A DNA stretch of 64,000 nucleotides from Oidiodendron maius Zn (lineage: Eukaryota; Ascomycota; Leotiomycetes; Myxotrichaceae): positions 89,269 to 153,268 of the forward strand of contig KN832903.1 of assembly GCA_000827325.1 (NCBI GenBank). Reading direction: 5' to 3'. Below the pieces are notes generated by a model. That model worked only from the letters and a program-made list of their open reading frames with translations. It had not been told where the DNA came from and made no database searches. Position 1 is the first letter of the stretch; every line of letters begins with the position of its first letter. A program made the translations under genes and the position numbers. Shown in pieces: positions 42,122 to 55,068 of the stretch.

Positions 42122-43684
42122 TCAAGATGTCTTGTTCCCCCGGGCAACAATGGATATTTTCATCTCATAAAGCTCCTGCCCGAAAACAATGCTGCGTTCT
42201 ACTGACGCCGTAACAATATCTTGTCCCAGAACCAGCAAACTCTTGTAATCGTGCAAATTTTCTTTAATCAAATCTAATAGTGGTTCATTGAATTCAACCA
42301 AGTGGAGTCGTAATGGGTCTAAATCGATTCTCAACACAAACGCCCTCCCCTCAAGATTGGCAATGGCGAGGGCAATTCGTGGATATGCTTGCTTATCCAG
42401 AGGTGAGAAGGCAAAAACTCGACGACCGACATTCCAAAGGGACTCTGGGTAAGCGGTTTTAATATTGTAGATACAGTCCTTCATTTCCAATAAGCTGAGC
42501 CACACTTGTCTTGTATCTTTGTGTTCTAGATGGGTGGGTTTAGAGTGGCGCAATAGGAATATAGTACTCAAGCGCGCTTTCTTAGCATGCTCAAACGGAA
42601 CCATTTGAAGCTCTGGTGAGCTTCGTTGATATATATCACTCGACTTCTTGAGTCGTTTGACAGGAATCGCATAATATTCCTCAGACGAGCTAGATTTATG
42701 GCAGCCAATGACGGCGAGGTAGTTATCGTCCTGACGGCTGTGGTTAATTAGAGGCACCTGAGCACGGATTCCACGGCCAGTGATCGATAGTGGTGCTACA
42801 GGCTTTGGGAGCCCACATAATTCGACCTTTCCATAATTAAATGCTGAGGGATGAGGGGCCAGGAATCCCACCATGTCGTTTCTAAAGTCAGTTCTATTAC
42901 CATTCCAAGCAAATATGGAATGGTCTTCAGTCCGACTCATGATTTCCTCTTGGAGCCGACCAAAGGCTCTCGCTTGTCCTTCTCCGTAGATCAGTGGCAT
43001 GTTGATGTTGAATATTCCAAGTAAGCAATATGCAATATCTTCTGGCCGAGTAGTCTCACGACCAGCCGCCCATGACATCCTATGAGCCACGCTGAGAACC
43101 GAGAGGTCAGGAATAAATAAACCATATTCATCGATATGCGTAATCGTCGAAATATGCTCTTTTAAACTGTTTTTGCTTCCAATATAATCCCAGTATACGT
43201 TGTAGAATTGCATATTTCGCGGCGCAAGTAATTCCTGTAAGCACCATCCTCGAGTGAACCAGCGAGCTCTATCGAAAGACAAATGTCCTTGATCAGTGGC
43301 CTTTTCAGATAAGAAGTCGCTTTCGACAGAGGTTACATCAAAAAGATAGGCGTAACAGACTGCTGCCTGCTGATACCACTGATACATGGAGTTTATTGCT
43401 TCCGATAGCTCGGCACTGCTTGTTTGGTCGATACAACAGGTATCTATCCACACCCACTTCAAACCCCATTGCAGTGTCTTTTTACAGCACTCGTTGATCT
43501 TTTTATACGCTTTTTTCGAAGCGAGCTGCTTTGGGGATAACTCAGCGAGATCTCTGAAGGTGACTTCATCATCACCCCAAGTGTGGGATAATATAGCGTA
43601 CTCGGGGACATTACGCTCATCATTAAAATCATTAAGCGCGAAATATTCTGCGTGGAGAAGTCTCATTTTGTTGCTTTGACGCAA
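42122..43684 (-). CDS. HET-domain protein, HET-E/vegetative incompatibility type
   Basis: A 520-residue intronless protein; the in-frame ATG at 43666 (MRLLHAEYFALNDF) is the conventional family start and gives 514 residues. The HET domain (about 28-180) has YAILSHTWGDDEVTFRDL, KWVWIDTCCIDQTSSAELSEA, INSMYQWYQQAAVCYAYL and WFTRGWCLQELLAPRNMQFY. It is followed by RPEDIAYCLLGIFNINMPL and IYGEGQARAFGRLQEEI, the invariant linker of this subgroup. No NACHT, WD40 or ankyrin partner domain follows. The C-terminal half is of unknown fold. Family role: programmed cell death in hyphal fusion. The Copia element is inserted about 400 bp upstream of its start. Confidence 0.92.
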   Translation of the reverse strand: MRQSNKMRLLHAEYFALNDFNDERNVPEYAILSHTWGDDEVTFRDLAELSPKQLASKKAYKKINECCKKTLQWGLKWVWIDTCCIDQTSSAELSEAINSMYQWYQQAAVCYAYLFDVTSVESDFLSEKATDQGHLSFDRARWFTRGWCLQELLAPRNMQFYNVYWDYIGSKNSLKEHISTITHIDEYGLFIPDLSVLSVAHRMSWAAGRETTRPEDIAYCLLGIFNINMPLIYGEGQARAFGRLQEEIMSRTEDHSIFAWNGNRTDFRNDMVGFLAPHPSAFNYGKVELCGLPKPVAPLSITGRGIRAQVPLINHSRQDDNYLAVIGCHKSSSSEEYYAIPVKRLKKSSDIYQRSSPELQMVPFEHAKKARLSTIFLLRHSKPTHLEHKDTRQVWLSLLEMKDCIYNIKTAYPESLWNVGRRVFAFSPLDKQAYPRIALAIANLEGRAFVLRIDLDPLRLHLVEFNEPLLDLIKENLHDYKSLLVLGQDIVTASVERSIVFGQELYEMKISIVARGNKTS

Positions 43685-44083
43685 TGAATACGACTACGAT
43701 GGTGGGTGGTTGTCAGATCTTTTGTGCTAACACAGCCCGCTCCGCCCAGCATATATGAGCTGAATATCGGGGCGGTGCATCGCAGCCACGCCCTTATTCC
43801 GCTGTCGCCAGCCCCGTTACAGTGATTGAACCTCGTATTTAGAGCAGGTGGAGCCTTATATTACATAACCTAATGCATCAGTCCTCCTGCCACCTGAATA
43901 CACTCCTGAGTTGAATCAACTGAATCGCCTGAATAATCCACCTCTTTAATCACCACTTCAGCAACTTACCTATCATTTTTCTTGGCACAGTAGATTTCGC
44001 AAGAGACGATAACTAGGAGAAATATTTACAAATAGCTGTCGTGAATGCTATACCATCTCTCACCAACAGTTCCTATATCCTAG
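43685..44083. other. Upstream region of the second HET gene, ending at the Copia target site
   Basis: This 399-bp stretch should contain the HET promoter. It ends with CCTAG (44079-44083), the left target duplication of the Copia element, which therefore separates the gene from its older upstream sequence at 49,699 onwards. Confidence 0.5.
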
Positions 44084-44366
44084 TGTTGCGGTATCCCGGA
44101 AGCTAGTCCAGTTTCGGTGCTGAGTAACCAACTCAAATGATGATACTTGAGCTCTGAATACTAATATTATGGACTGTGTGAAGGAGTACATGTTAAGGAT
44201 GCTGAAACCACTTGATTTGAGTTATTTGAGACTGTATTTGGAATTCTAGTCCTGTCACGAAGTATAAAGGTGGTGGTTGAACCCACCCTTAGAAAATACA
44301 GAGCATCATTACCTTAAAATTTGAGCCTATCACGTGCACCTACACTAAGCCCTACTTGACATAACA
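44084..44366 (+). repeat. Copia-1 5' LTR
   Basis: 283 bp, starting TGTTGCGG and ending ATAACA. By eye it differs from the 3' LTR at about a dozen sites, all transitions. Confidence 0.95.
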
Positions 44367-44379
44367 GTTATAAGTCCGG
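44367..44379 (+). other. Copia-1 primer-binding site, half-tRNA type
   Basis: GTTATAAGTCCGG follows the 5' LTR directly. Allowing for RIP transitions it corresponds to GGTTATGAGCCCGG-like sequence, complementary to the anticodon stem-loop of initiator Met-tRNA. Drosophila copia uses the same half-tRNA priming. The second Copia has GGTTATAAGCCTAGG at the equivalent place. Confidence 0.6.
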
Positions 44380-47300
44380 ATTAACGCAAAAAGTACCTTT
44401 ATACCTAATTTACTACACTACGATACATCAAATCGAAAGCTGTAGCCATAAGGTATTGGATACCACCACTGTAAGCCTCCTAAAAACGTTGAAGTGAAGC
44501 GTGCCGGTCATGTGATTATCGAAATCTCTCAAAAACACTAAATATATTCGAATATTACAATACAACCACTCAATATAACATATCGACTAATATTAAGGTT
44601 ACCCTTATACTAGAGGGTAAAGATAACTGGTTCGAATGGATTGAAACAGTCAAAACAGTGGCTAAAAAGAGTGATATTTGGGAGTATATTAACCCTAAGA
44701 TTAAGGACTCTAAGCTTATAAAGCTAGAGCCTCCAGTTAAACCGAAACTTAAGGATATATATCAAAGGGTAACCCCCGAATCAATCAAAACAGCTTAAAC
44801 AGAGCTATAGATTATATAGAAGGACCTTACAACCTCCGAATTTCAGTTATACAGCTTCCTTATAAGCTAATATCAATATAAAGAAAAGAAATATATAGCT
44901 AAGAAGACTCTTATTAAGGATATAAGGTTCTAGATTCAGTAGTCGATATTAAAGGATCACCTTATATATACTATAAACTACCTTATAATATATAATATCC
45001 TAGTAAGCCTTAAAAGGAGGTTCCAGCCAAGTATAAAGATTAGGGAACGATAGTTAATTAGAGAGTATCAAGCTCTAAAGACGTTTGATTATATAACCCT
45101 GGTTAAGCTCTAGCTTCTGAAATAGGATATAGTTATAAGAAAGTGTCAAAAGATTGATTTGCTGGAGACCTAGGGCAGTAGGCCCTTATTCAACTTTATT
45201 AAGGCTATCCAGGGCAAATATCCAACCTTCTTCTTGATCTGGAATATTAGGCTGATAGAAGGGAGCCATGATATTAAGCTATATTAGCTAATCCAGGTAT
45301 TCTGAAACTACCAGAAGTCCCTAAACCCTAGGGCTATATATATAAAGCATACAGCCTTCTTAGCGTTCAGTGAACTAGGCCAGCCAGATAGCCAGGATTT
45401 AAAGGATCCAGCTAATCAAGAGCCAGAAAAGGCTCAAAACAACCAATCAGGAGCTTGTAATACAAGTAGAACCCTCTATATATATGGGAAGAACTACCTC
45501 TATAAGGACTGCTAGACTCTGAACTCTAGTAAGAGCCTAGCTAGCTAGATACCTAGCTAAAGGATCGAACAGCTTATCCAGAATATACTAAGGACAACTG
45601 AACGGCTGAGAGATACTGTATATAAGGCTACACCTTACTAGCTTACAGATCAGCCAATACAATCAAATCAGCTAAATACAGCTAATATAGACATGAATAT
45701 AGATGTAAATATAGCCGAAAAGAAGGCCCTAAAGCCAGCCTTAAAAGTCATATTCTATATATATTCAAAGCTAGATTTAAAGGCTATATATTTAAAGCTA
45801 GATCTAAAGGATATATTCTATATATATTCAGCTTAATCCTTCTTAGCTAAAGAGGGCTCTGATTAGCTACTATATAATAGCTTCCTCCTAGATTCAGCTA
45901 CAAATATCTATATATATTATAATAAATCATATTTTAAGAGTTATACTCTAAACCTATATAATATATTAGCTAGTAGAGATACTACTGAAATGCTAGGAAC
46001 CAGTAATGTTGATATTATAGTTCAATACCCAATAGAGGACTATAAGGTTACCCTTAACAACGTCTCTTATAGCCCTAACTTCCCTGCTAACCTAGTCTCC
46101 TTAAAGCTAGCTAATAAGAGCAGGATATACTAGGATTAGACAAACAGCCAGCTAATTAAAGGAGGCTAAACCTAGTATATAATCGACAATATTAATAATC
46201 ACTATATAGTCGAATATCAGCCTTCTAGCAGCTAGCTAGCAGCCCTATATACAGATAAATACACTAAATCAACTAGTCCTAAGCCTTAACTAGCTATCTC
46301 CCTGGATATCCTATACTGGCGATTTGCCTATATAGGGCTAGGTACTATCCAACGACTCCCTTATACCATTAAGGGTATCCAAATTGATTGTATAGAGGCT
46401 ACAGATTAACCTAGCGGCCTAAATCAACCTAAATGCAAGGTCTGCTCAGTATCCAAGGCTAAGAAGGTGATCAGCAGGGTTCCTAACCCTAAACCAAAGG
46501 CTCCCTTTAAGGTTGTAGCTATAGATTTGATTGAACAAAGCCTCTTAGCTAGTACTAAGTAGGTTCTTTACTTCCTCTATAGACTTACAGCTATAAACTA
46601 TGTTTATATACTCCTGAACAAGACCCAGGAGGCTGTTTTGAGGACTATAAAAGACTATATAGCCTATATACAGATCTGCTAGGACTATCAAGTAAGAGTA
46701 TTTTAGCTGGATAGTGAAAAGGCCCTTGGCCAGGAATAGGATAGCTGGCTAGCCACTAAAGGGATCACTGAAAATCGCACTATACCTTATATACCAGACT
46801 AGAACGGAGCTGCAGAACGATCGGGGGGTGTGATATTTGAAAGGGCTAGATTAATATAGATCGATTCAAAGCTCCTGGATTACCTCTAGCCCGAAATAGT
46901 CTATATAGCAGGTTATATATCTAACTGCTTGCTATAACAGGAAGCTCAGTAGAAGACCTCTATTAAAAGACTCTAGGCCTATAAGCAGGTTAAAGACCCT
47001 AAGCCTTATTATGGCTATATATAGGTCTATAGGTATAAAGCTTATACCCTTAAATATAAGATCCTAAGGACTGAGAAGCTTATCTCTAGGGCTTATATTG
47101 GATATTTAGTGGGCTACAACTCAACTAATATCTTCTGAATCTAGGTACCTAGCTTATAGCAGGTGATACACTCAAGAGACGTAACCTTTGATAAGGCCAG
47201 TGGATACAATCCAAGGGATCTGAGCCTAGAACTAGCCCCTGAAGTAGTAGAGACAATCAAATTATATACCCTAGAAGGCTCTAAATTAGAGGATGAAATT

Positions 47301-49410
47301 GAGGATTTCTATATATAACTGCTTCAAAATATAAGTCTAAATATAGCTGAATCAGGTACTCAAATACAGCTTCCAATTGGGTTAAATAGCCCTGAAAAGA
47401 CTACTTAAATTCAGGGGGTAGGAACGCTTCCGACTCCTGAACCTATACCTAAACCAATACCTGAGATTATACCTGAACCAGCCAATCAGGATATAATTAT
47501 AGTCGATACTAGTCCTGATAAAGCTAGCCAGTTACTACAATTCGATACTATACCTGATTCGTTAGTATTAACACCTATAACACTAAGTCAAGATATTACC
47601 AAATCTACTAATATAGGCTATAAGCCCTATAAAGCTTATAATACATTATAAGGTCTAGTATAGTCTAATGTAATAGAAGGTCAAAGGGCTCCAAAACCAT
47701 GGCAATAGGCCTACCTAGCCTATCTAGAAGAGCTGGAAACACTTACTCCATATTATACTGCCTTCCTTATCAATCGTCCTGCAATTACTAGGGCTAGGCT
47801 ATATCGGGACAACCTTCTAGATCCCCCTAGAAGCTAGTTGGACATTCAGGGACACCTATATATAGCTGAGTTTAAAGCAGCAGCTCAGAAACAGCTAGAG
47901 GACCTGGATAAAAGAGGTACCTAGGCCTTAGTCGACCGCTAAACTATAGACCCGACAATTAAACCACTCTCTCTAAAGTAAGTATTTATATACAAATTCG
48001 ATAAGGATAGCTTTCTAGACCGATACAAGGCTTGGATCTGTATAAGAGGTGATTTATAGCCTCCAAGTGATCAGGATAAGTATACAGCAACACTTGCAGC
48101 CTGAATTTTCCGGTGTCTTATGGCTATAATAGTCAAATTCGGCCTGAAAGCAGTATAGCTGGACACTATAAATGTATTTATTAATGGCTTACTGGACAAG
48201 ACTGTATATATATATTAACTAGAAGGATTTGGAGTCCCTGGAAAGGTCTGTTAGCTCTTAAGAGCTCTTTATAGCTTATACAGATTACCCCTTATATAGC
48301 TCAATAAGTTCAGTAAAACCCTAAAAGAGCTAGGCTTAACTCAAGTGCCTGAATCGCTATATCTCTTTACTAGTGGCCAGCTAATTGTCTTCTTTTATAT
48401 AGACGATATAGTAATATTATATCTACTAGAATACAAAGCTGACTATACTACCTTTAAAGAGCAGCTGCTTAATCGATATAAGTTCAAGGATCTAGGAGAT
48501 CTAAAGTAGTTCTTAGGGATACAAGTGATTCAAAGAGAGACTAAGCTCTAGCTCTGCTAGGACTTATATATTAAGAAGATTACAGCCTCTTTTAACCTTA
48601 TAAGAGGATCAAGATTCAATACTCTAATAGCTATAGATATAAACGTAGCTTTAGCTAACCTGGATTAAGCTATAGATCAGCAGATATACCTGTATTAGGC
48701 TCTAGTAGGCTTAATCAGCTATACTATAATCAATACAAGGCCTGATTTAGCCCAGGCTAATAACAAACTGGCTGAATTCTTGACTAATCCAAGTCTTCAA
48801 TATATTAAAGCAGTATAGTATATTATAAGATACCTATATAATATATAATATCTGGCTATCGAATACAGCCAAGAAGGAAGTAGTGATCAGGTTAATCTAG
48901 ATCTTTACTGCTTAGCTGATACAGCCTATACTAACGATACTGATACCCGGAAAAGCACTGAAGGGTTCTTATTTAAACTATTCGGTAGGCCGATCGACTG
49001 GCACTCTAGTAAGCAGAAGGCAGTTACTAGGTTGTCAACTGAAGCCGAATTACTGGCCCTCTTATATGTATCAATTTAGTTATACTGGTGGTGCCGGTTC
49101 TTCACTTAAATTAAGCTTCAACTGGACGAATATAAGCTGTTATATAATAACCAGCAGACTATACAAATCGTCTCAACACTAGCAATTAAGCTGGCAACTA
49201 AGCTCAAACATATTGACATTCACCAGCACTGGATACAGTAAGAAGTAGCTGAAAAGAGGCTTCAAATTGAGTGGATATCGACTGATAAGATGACTTCTGA
49301 CGGCTTCATAAAGGCCCTTACGGCCCAGAAACACCAGGCCTTTATTAGGCAGCTAGGATTAGTCGATATAAGACACCTAATCAAAGAGAGCAGCCTTAAC
49401 TGAGGGGGTA

Positions 49411-49693
49411 TGTTGCAGTATCCCGGAAGCTAGTCCAGTTTCGGTGCTAAGTAACCAACTCAAATGATGATACTTGAGCTCTGAATACTAATATTATAGA
49501 CTGTATAAAGGAGTATATGTTAAGGATGCTGAAACCACTTGATTTGAGTTATTTGAGACTGTATTTGGAATTCTAGTCCTGTCACGAAGTATAAAGGTGG
49601 TGGTTAAACCCACCCTTAGAAAATACAGAGCATCATTACCTTAAAATTCGAGCCTATCACGTGCACCTACACTAAGCCCCACTCGACGCAACA
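49411..49693 (+). repeat. Copia-1 3' LTR
   Basis: 283 bp, starting TGTTGCAG and ending GCAACA, preceded by TGAGGGGGTA. Confidence 0.95.
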
Positions 49694-49698
49694 CCTAG

Positions 49699-50160
49699 GT
49701 ACCAGAGGTGTTTTCCTGTGCTGAGTCAATCGATGACGTTAATGCTTGTTTATCTGTGTCGACAGTCTGAGTTGACTGGCCAACAATGCGTTCCGATCTT
49801 TCACGCGGCGGTAGAGATGACTGCTGTAGAATGGAGGGTCTAAGGGTATATTAGAAAGAATGGATTCTGTTTAATATGTGCGACAGGACCTTACCCGTAA
49901 CATGAATTGGATGGATTGGCTTTCGATGATGAAGGTTCGTGTGTTGAATGGTTCTTGGTTCCGTGAAGCTCGAGGCGAGGCGCGAAATGTGTCTAGATAA
50001 TCAGGCTTGGTGCTTAGATACTCTATAAAACACTATCAGATGTTTCTATATTAGCGAGGATGCTCCTTGAGATTCTGGATACGAGGCACCAAGCGTCACA
50101 GGGAGGACCCTTTTGGCACGAAAGACGGAAGTCGGCCGAACAGCAAGACGAAGCAGCAGG
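49699..50160. other. Non-RIPped island right of Copia-1
   Basis: This stretch is of normal composition, unlike its neighbours, and is the old upstream side of the Copia insertion. On the minus strand an open frame (about 49693-49840) reads PSILQQSSLPPRERSERIVG, preceded by an AG acceptor and, 60 bp further, a GTAAGG donor, so it could be a terminal exon of a small gene. I see no family and cannot confirm it. Confidence 0.3.
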
Positions 50161-51022
50161 CTAAGGCAGACATAATGCTCTTTCTACTAAAGCTTGTCAG
50201 TTTTGGAGTTTATCTCTATAATAGAATAACCAAGCTTCAAGATTAGTCTAATCACTAAGTAGTAATAGAGGCTTTAATAAGATAATATCTAATAGATTCT
50301 ATAAGGATATAGTAACTTATATATATTACTAATAAAATATAATATACTTGATTAGTAAGCTAGATAGATTAGTAGCTAGATAGACTCTTTATTATTATTA
50401 TATATATTAATTAATTAAAAATCAACTACTTTAAATATTAACTAGTTAATTAAACTAGTTAATAAAACTTTCGCGATTTTCGACTAATCCCTAAAACTCC
50501 TATAACCTTATAAGATAAACTTAATTGGATATTAGAACTATTATTAGCAACCTTTAATTACCCCCTTTATAGCTTACTAGAGCCCTTAAAGGCTAGGTAG
50601 AGCTATAGAGACAATGAATAGAGGAAATATATAAAATATACAAGTAATACAATTAGCTAGTAGCTAGCTAGCAAATGCCTAGCAAGAGTCTAGTAAGGAA
50701 GAGGAAGAAGAAAGAATACTCCTAGAGATATTAGGTCTCTTTACTAATTATATAATATCTAGTAAGAGAGATAAGTTTACTATAATACTACTAGATATCC
50801 TTAAATAGCTTAATCTATAGTAACTAATTATATTAAAAAGCTATACCTTGTTTTTAGCTAAGAATTCAAAATATAGTCAACTATTTATTATTATAATGAA
50901 AGTATTAAAATATACTAGAATCCTAGTATTATAAAATAAAAAGAATAAAAATAACTATAGCTTTCTACTATATTAATTTCTATCTAAAAAATCTATCTTT
51001 AGTACTTAGTATATTATCCTTT
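50161..51022. other. RIP-saturated DNA, family not recognised
   Basis: An extremely TA-rich stretch with CTAG and AGCTAG strings throughout and no ORF. It is probably the remains of one or more transposons; no LTR, TIR or domain could be read. Confidence 0.5.
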
Positions 51023-51139
51023 TATAATAGTCTAGCTACTATAAACTTTATAAAGGGAAGTAATAGCTAGTTAAGGTACTATATTAATAAAGACAATTAA
51101 ACTAAAGAGAGAAAAGTTCGTTATATAAATAATCAACTA
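51023..51139 (-). repeat. Truncated Gypsy LTR (117 of 295 bp)
   Basis: The sequence is the reverse complement of the end of the Gypsy LTR at 54,774-55,068, from TATAATAG through the AAAGGGAAGTAATAGCTAG and AAGAGAGAAAAG blocks. It stops at the Copia-2 LTR at 51,140. Confidence 0.85.
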
Positions 51140-51457
51140 TATTAAGAGTATTTCAGTATAGCTATTATTAGATATAGTATATAACTAAAGATACTATATT
51201 GTATTCTTTAGGAGATATATTACCTTCTGATATATTGTCTTCTAAAGCAATAGTATACTAATAGTATTCCTAATAATATATCCCTCTAGAGAGAACTAAT
51301 CTCTAAAGGATACTATAAAGTATATATAAAGGGGTATAGTAACTACTATAATCTAATAGATAACTCTAGTTAATCTAAATACCTTAGTCCTTACTCTTGC
51401 TCTGCTTCCTCTATATTGCTCTTATTACTTATACTTTATAGTTATAGCCTTTTAATA
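51140..51457 (+). repeat. Copia-2 5' LTR
   Basis: 318 bp, from TATTAAGAGTATTTC to CCTTTTAATA; near-identical to 63056-63373, with transition differences. Confidence 0.92.
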
Positions 51458-54400
51458 GGTTATAAGCCTAGGTTTCGCCTTAGGTTAGTAGTTATATTAG
51501 ATATATTAATTGATTATCTATTAAAGTCTATAAGCCTGTTATATAGACAGTAGAATAGAAAGCAATTATAGGAGCCTCTAAACTAGAACAGAGTATATAG
51601 TAGCTTAATATATATAGAAAGAGTCTATAAATAAGTAACTAGATATAGTAGCTTGATATAAACAGAAGGGACTATAAATAAGCTAGATACAACTACTAGT
51701 TTAAATAGGATTATAGCTAGCAATCTAAATCAATTTAACTAACTAACTATTATAATAAGGTTATTGAAACTATAGACTACTATTTGATAGTCTGAAAATT
51801 CCACTCCTTTCTTTATTATAAATACTCTAGCTGATTTTGATACCAGGAACCTAGAAGTATAGATTTTGATCTAGAGTATCTTATCTAGAAACAACTAGTA
51901 TCTATCTTTAGCTACCTAAACTAGAGGAGCTAGTTCTAGCTATTTAATCTATATATCATTAGACAAGAGCTTGACTTTATTCTTAACTAGACTAAAAGTA
52001 ACTATATATAGATTAGACAATTTATACCTACCTCTATACTATCTATATTAGATCTAATTAATAATCTTATAGAAGGCATTAATAGCCTAAAAATCAAGAC
52101 AAAGATACTATAATAGAATATAGAAAGAAGGGAGAAATACTAAGCTGGTTTAGTTAAAGTCCTCTATCTAATTATAATCTATATTAGTCTACTAGATTAA
52201 GCCTTTATTAAACCCCTTTTAGATACTAAAGATAAATAGAATATATTATATATTAAGTATAGTATAACTAAACTATAAGAATAGTATAAAGACTTAAAGA
52301 AGATTATATATTTTATACTAGCTAAAGGGAAGCTAATCAAGGATACTTAGATTAAGCTTATAGAGCTAGAAAAAAGGGTTATTATAGCTAACCCTATACT
52401 AGTATTAGTATATACTAAAAACACTCTATTTGAATTCTTTCTTTAGGGACTCCTAGATAACTACTTAGTTACCTGTATAGCCTTAGATACCTAGGATAGA
52501 TTAGATATAACTAAAAAACTCTAGATTCTCTAGAAGTATAAATTATAGATAAAGGATACTACTCCTAGTAAGGCATTTATAGCTAAAGATAACTAGAGAT
52601 ATTAATAATAGAGAGATTAGGACTCTAGTACTAACTCTAATTATCTAAAGAAAATAGCTAGACAATACCCCAAACGATTAGTTCTCTACTACCTATATAG
52701 TAACAAGTATTTTATCCAGAACTATAGCTTTAAGGAAGAAGTACTTAAATTTGTCTAGAAACTTAAAACTAAAAGCTAGACTACTAGAGATAAAAGCTAT
52801 AGGAAGTAGAGGGTCTCCTTAAAACTAAAGAAAAGGAGTCCTAAATCTAAACTCTAAAGGGGATATATTATAAATAATACTTAGGACTCCTTATCTACCT
52901 TAGATAATAACGATAAGCCTTTATCTACTAAGCCAGATAATACTAAAGAATCAGAGAATAATACTAAAGTAGCTACTATTTCAAAAGAAGCAATCAGTAA
53001 GATCCAGCTATCCTAATAGGCTTTAGATACTAGTACCTCTTTATATATAACTAACTAAACTTAACTTTTTAGAAGACTACTGATTTCTATTTACTAGTAT
53101 ACTATTAAAGTTAGAGAAGGGAAGTTATATTCAGAATATAAAGGGATAGTTAAGATATATATTAGTTCTAGTAGATCTATACTTTTATCTAATATACTTT
53201 ATATTCCTTATCTTAGTATTAATCTTATATTATCTTAGAAAATCTGCTTCTAGAAGGGTATTCTTAGTTTATTTAATAATAAGACAATATACTTCAAGAA
53301 AGACAATAAGACACTTATTTAAGCAGATATATCTAGTAGTATATATATTGTCTTATAGATCAGGAAAGGGCTTAATAAAAGGGCCTTCCCTGCTTAAAGT
53401 AATTTAATCTAGCTATTAAAGGAAATCACTCTAGTTTATACTTTATCTTATTTAACTCTACTAGTAAAGGAAACTAATAGTAAGCTAGTATACAATTACC
53501 AAGGATATAAGGCTAATAATAAGTCTAATACTCTTAGCTTATCAGACAATACTAGCCTATAGCCTAAGAAGAAATCTAAGAAAGAGATTAGGGAGTAATA
53601 TAAACTAATATATTGTTAGTTTAGCTACTATAGCTCTAAGAAGCTAAAGAAACTATATAAGGTTAGTAATATCTATAAAATCATAATCCCTAGATATATC
53701 TAGAGGAGTCTATATAAAGTATATAAGCTAGCTAAGCTATAGAACCAGATCAGTAAGCAACTAAACCCCTAGAAAGACTAGATACTTAAGCTTATTTCTA
53801 TTAATATATATAGTCTATTCCTAAGGATACTAAAGGGAAACTCTTACTTTAGAATATTAGTTAAAAATACCACTTATAAAGAATAGGTTATTCTAGCCAA
53901 GATAAAGGATAAGCTTATCCTGAAATTATACTATTAGAAAATAAGGATAGAGCAAGAAACCCAGATAAGACTAATTAGAGTTAGGGTTAATAATACTACT
54001 AAGCTTAAATCACTTCTAGAAGATTAGATAAAGATAGAGAGGGTAGTCTACTAGCTAATAGCTCCTTACTAGTATAATCAAAACAGACTAGTAGAGAGAG
54101 CTATCTAGACTACTAAGAGGGATATATAAGCTATACTAATCAATACTAAGCTACTAATCAAGTTCTAGAATAAAGCAGTAGAAGTATATATATATATCTG
54201 GAATAGACTATCTAGAGGGATTAGATTATCTACTTTAGACTATACCTTTTTACTAGAAGAGGCTTATATAGGTATAAAGAACCAGAAAACTGATTATATC
54301 TATATATTCAGTACTAAATGCTATATATATATCAACCTGAAGTTACTATCTAAGGGTAATAGAGCAGATAAGCTTATATCTAGAGGATAGATATATATAT

Positions 54401-54773
54401 TTATAGGATACTCTAAGACTATAGCCAAACAATTCAAGGTATATATACTAGATCTAGGATATACTATACAATTAGTAGTAGTAGACTAGGATAAGTCAGT
54501 CTAAGGGGGAACTATAGACCTAAGGATTTGTAGCCTAAATCTATAGAGGACTCTGAATAAACTACCCTTATAGAATACAGCTAGATAATTAAAGAGGCTA
54601 GTAAATAAAGAGGAACTAGTTCTAATAGTAACTTCTCTACTACCTAAAAAGTTAAACAACTTTAATATAATTATTCTAGTACTAGTAAAGGCAATATCCC
54701 CTAAGTCTACTACTAAGCCTAGTAAACTAGTTACTCTACAAAATACCTTATCTAAACAGAGTATACTAGATAC

Positions 54774-55068
54774 TATAACAGCCTAGCTAGGCTAGGCTGG
54801 TATAGTTCTGCTAGGCTGGTTATAGCCAGGATCCAGATATAGTAGTTAAGGAGGATTAGTGACGGATTAGAACTAGCGGACTGGATTAGCTACTAGCGAT
54901 TCGCTATATCCCCTTAGTACTAGGCTTAATCCAGGCTAAGTAGTATTTATACAGTTGATTGTTTATATAGAGAGCTTTTCTCTCTTTAGTTTAATTGTCT
55001 TTATTAATACAGTACTTTAACTGGCTACTGCCTCCCTTTATAAAGCTTATAGTAGCTAGGCTATTATA
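54774..55068 (+). repeat. Gypsy 5' LTR
   Basis: 295 bp, from TATAACAGCCTAGC to CTATTATA; RIP has altered both terminal motifs. Confidence 0.93.

Larger units (their letters stand above)
44084..49693 (+). mobile_element. Full-length Copia retrotransposon, RIP-inactivated (Copia-1)
   Basis: A 5.6-kb element with two 283-bp LTRs, target duplication CCTAG on both sides (44079-44083, 49694-49698), a primer-binding site after the left LTR and a GAGGGGG purine tract before the right LTR. Reading through stops, the domain order is gag (LEGKDNWFEWIETVKTVAKK near 44610), protease (about 45840-46140), integrase (46300-47300), reverse transcriptase (47950-48700, with FFYIDDIVILYLLEYK) and RNase H (48900-49330, with DTRKSTEGFLFK). 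The order integrase before RT defines Copia. Nearly all stops are TAG or TAA where Gln is expected, the mark of RIP. No ORF of useful length survives. Confidence 0.95.
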
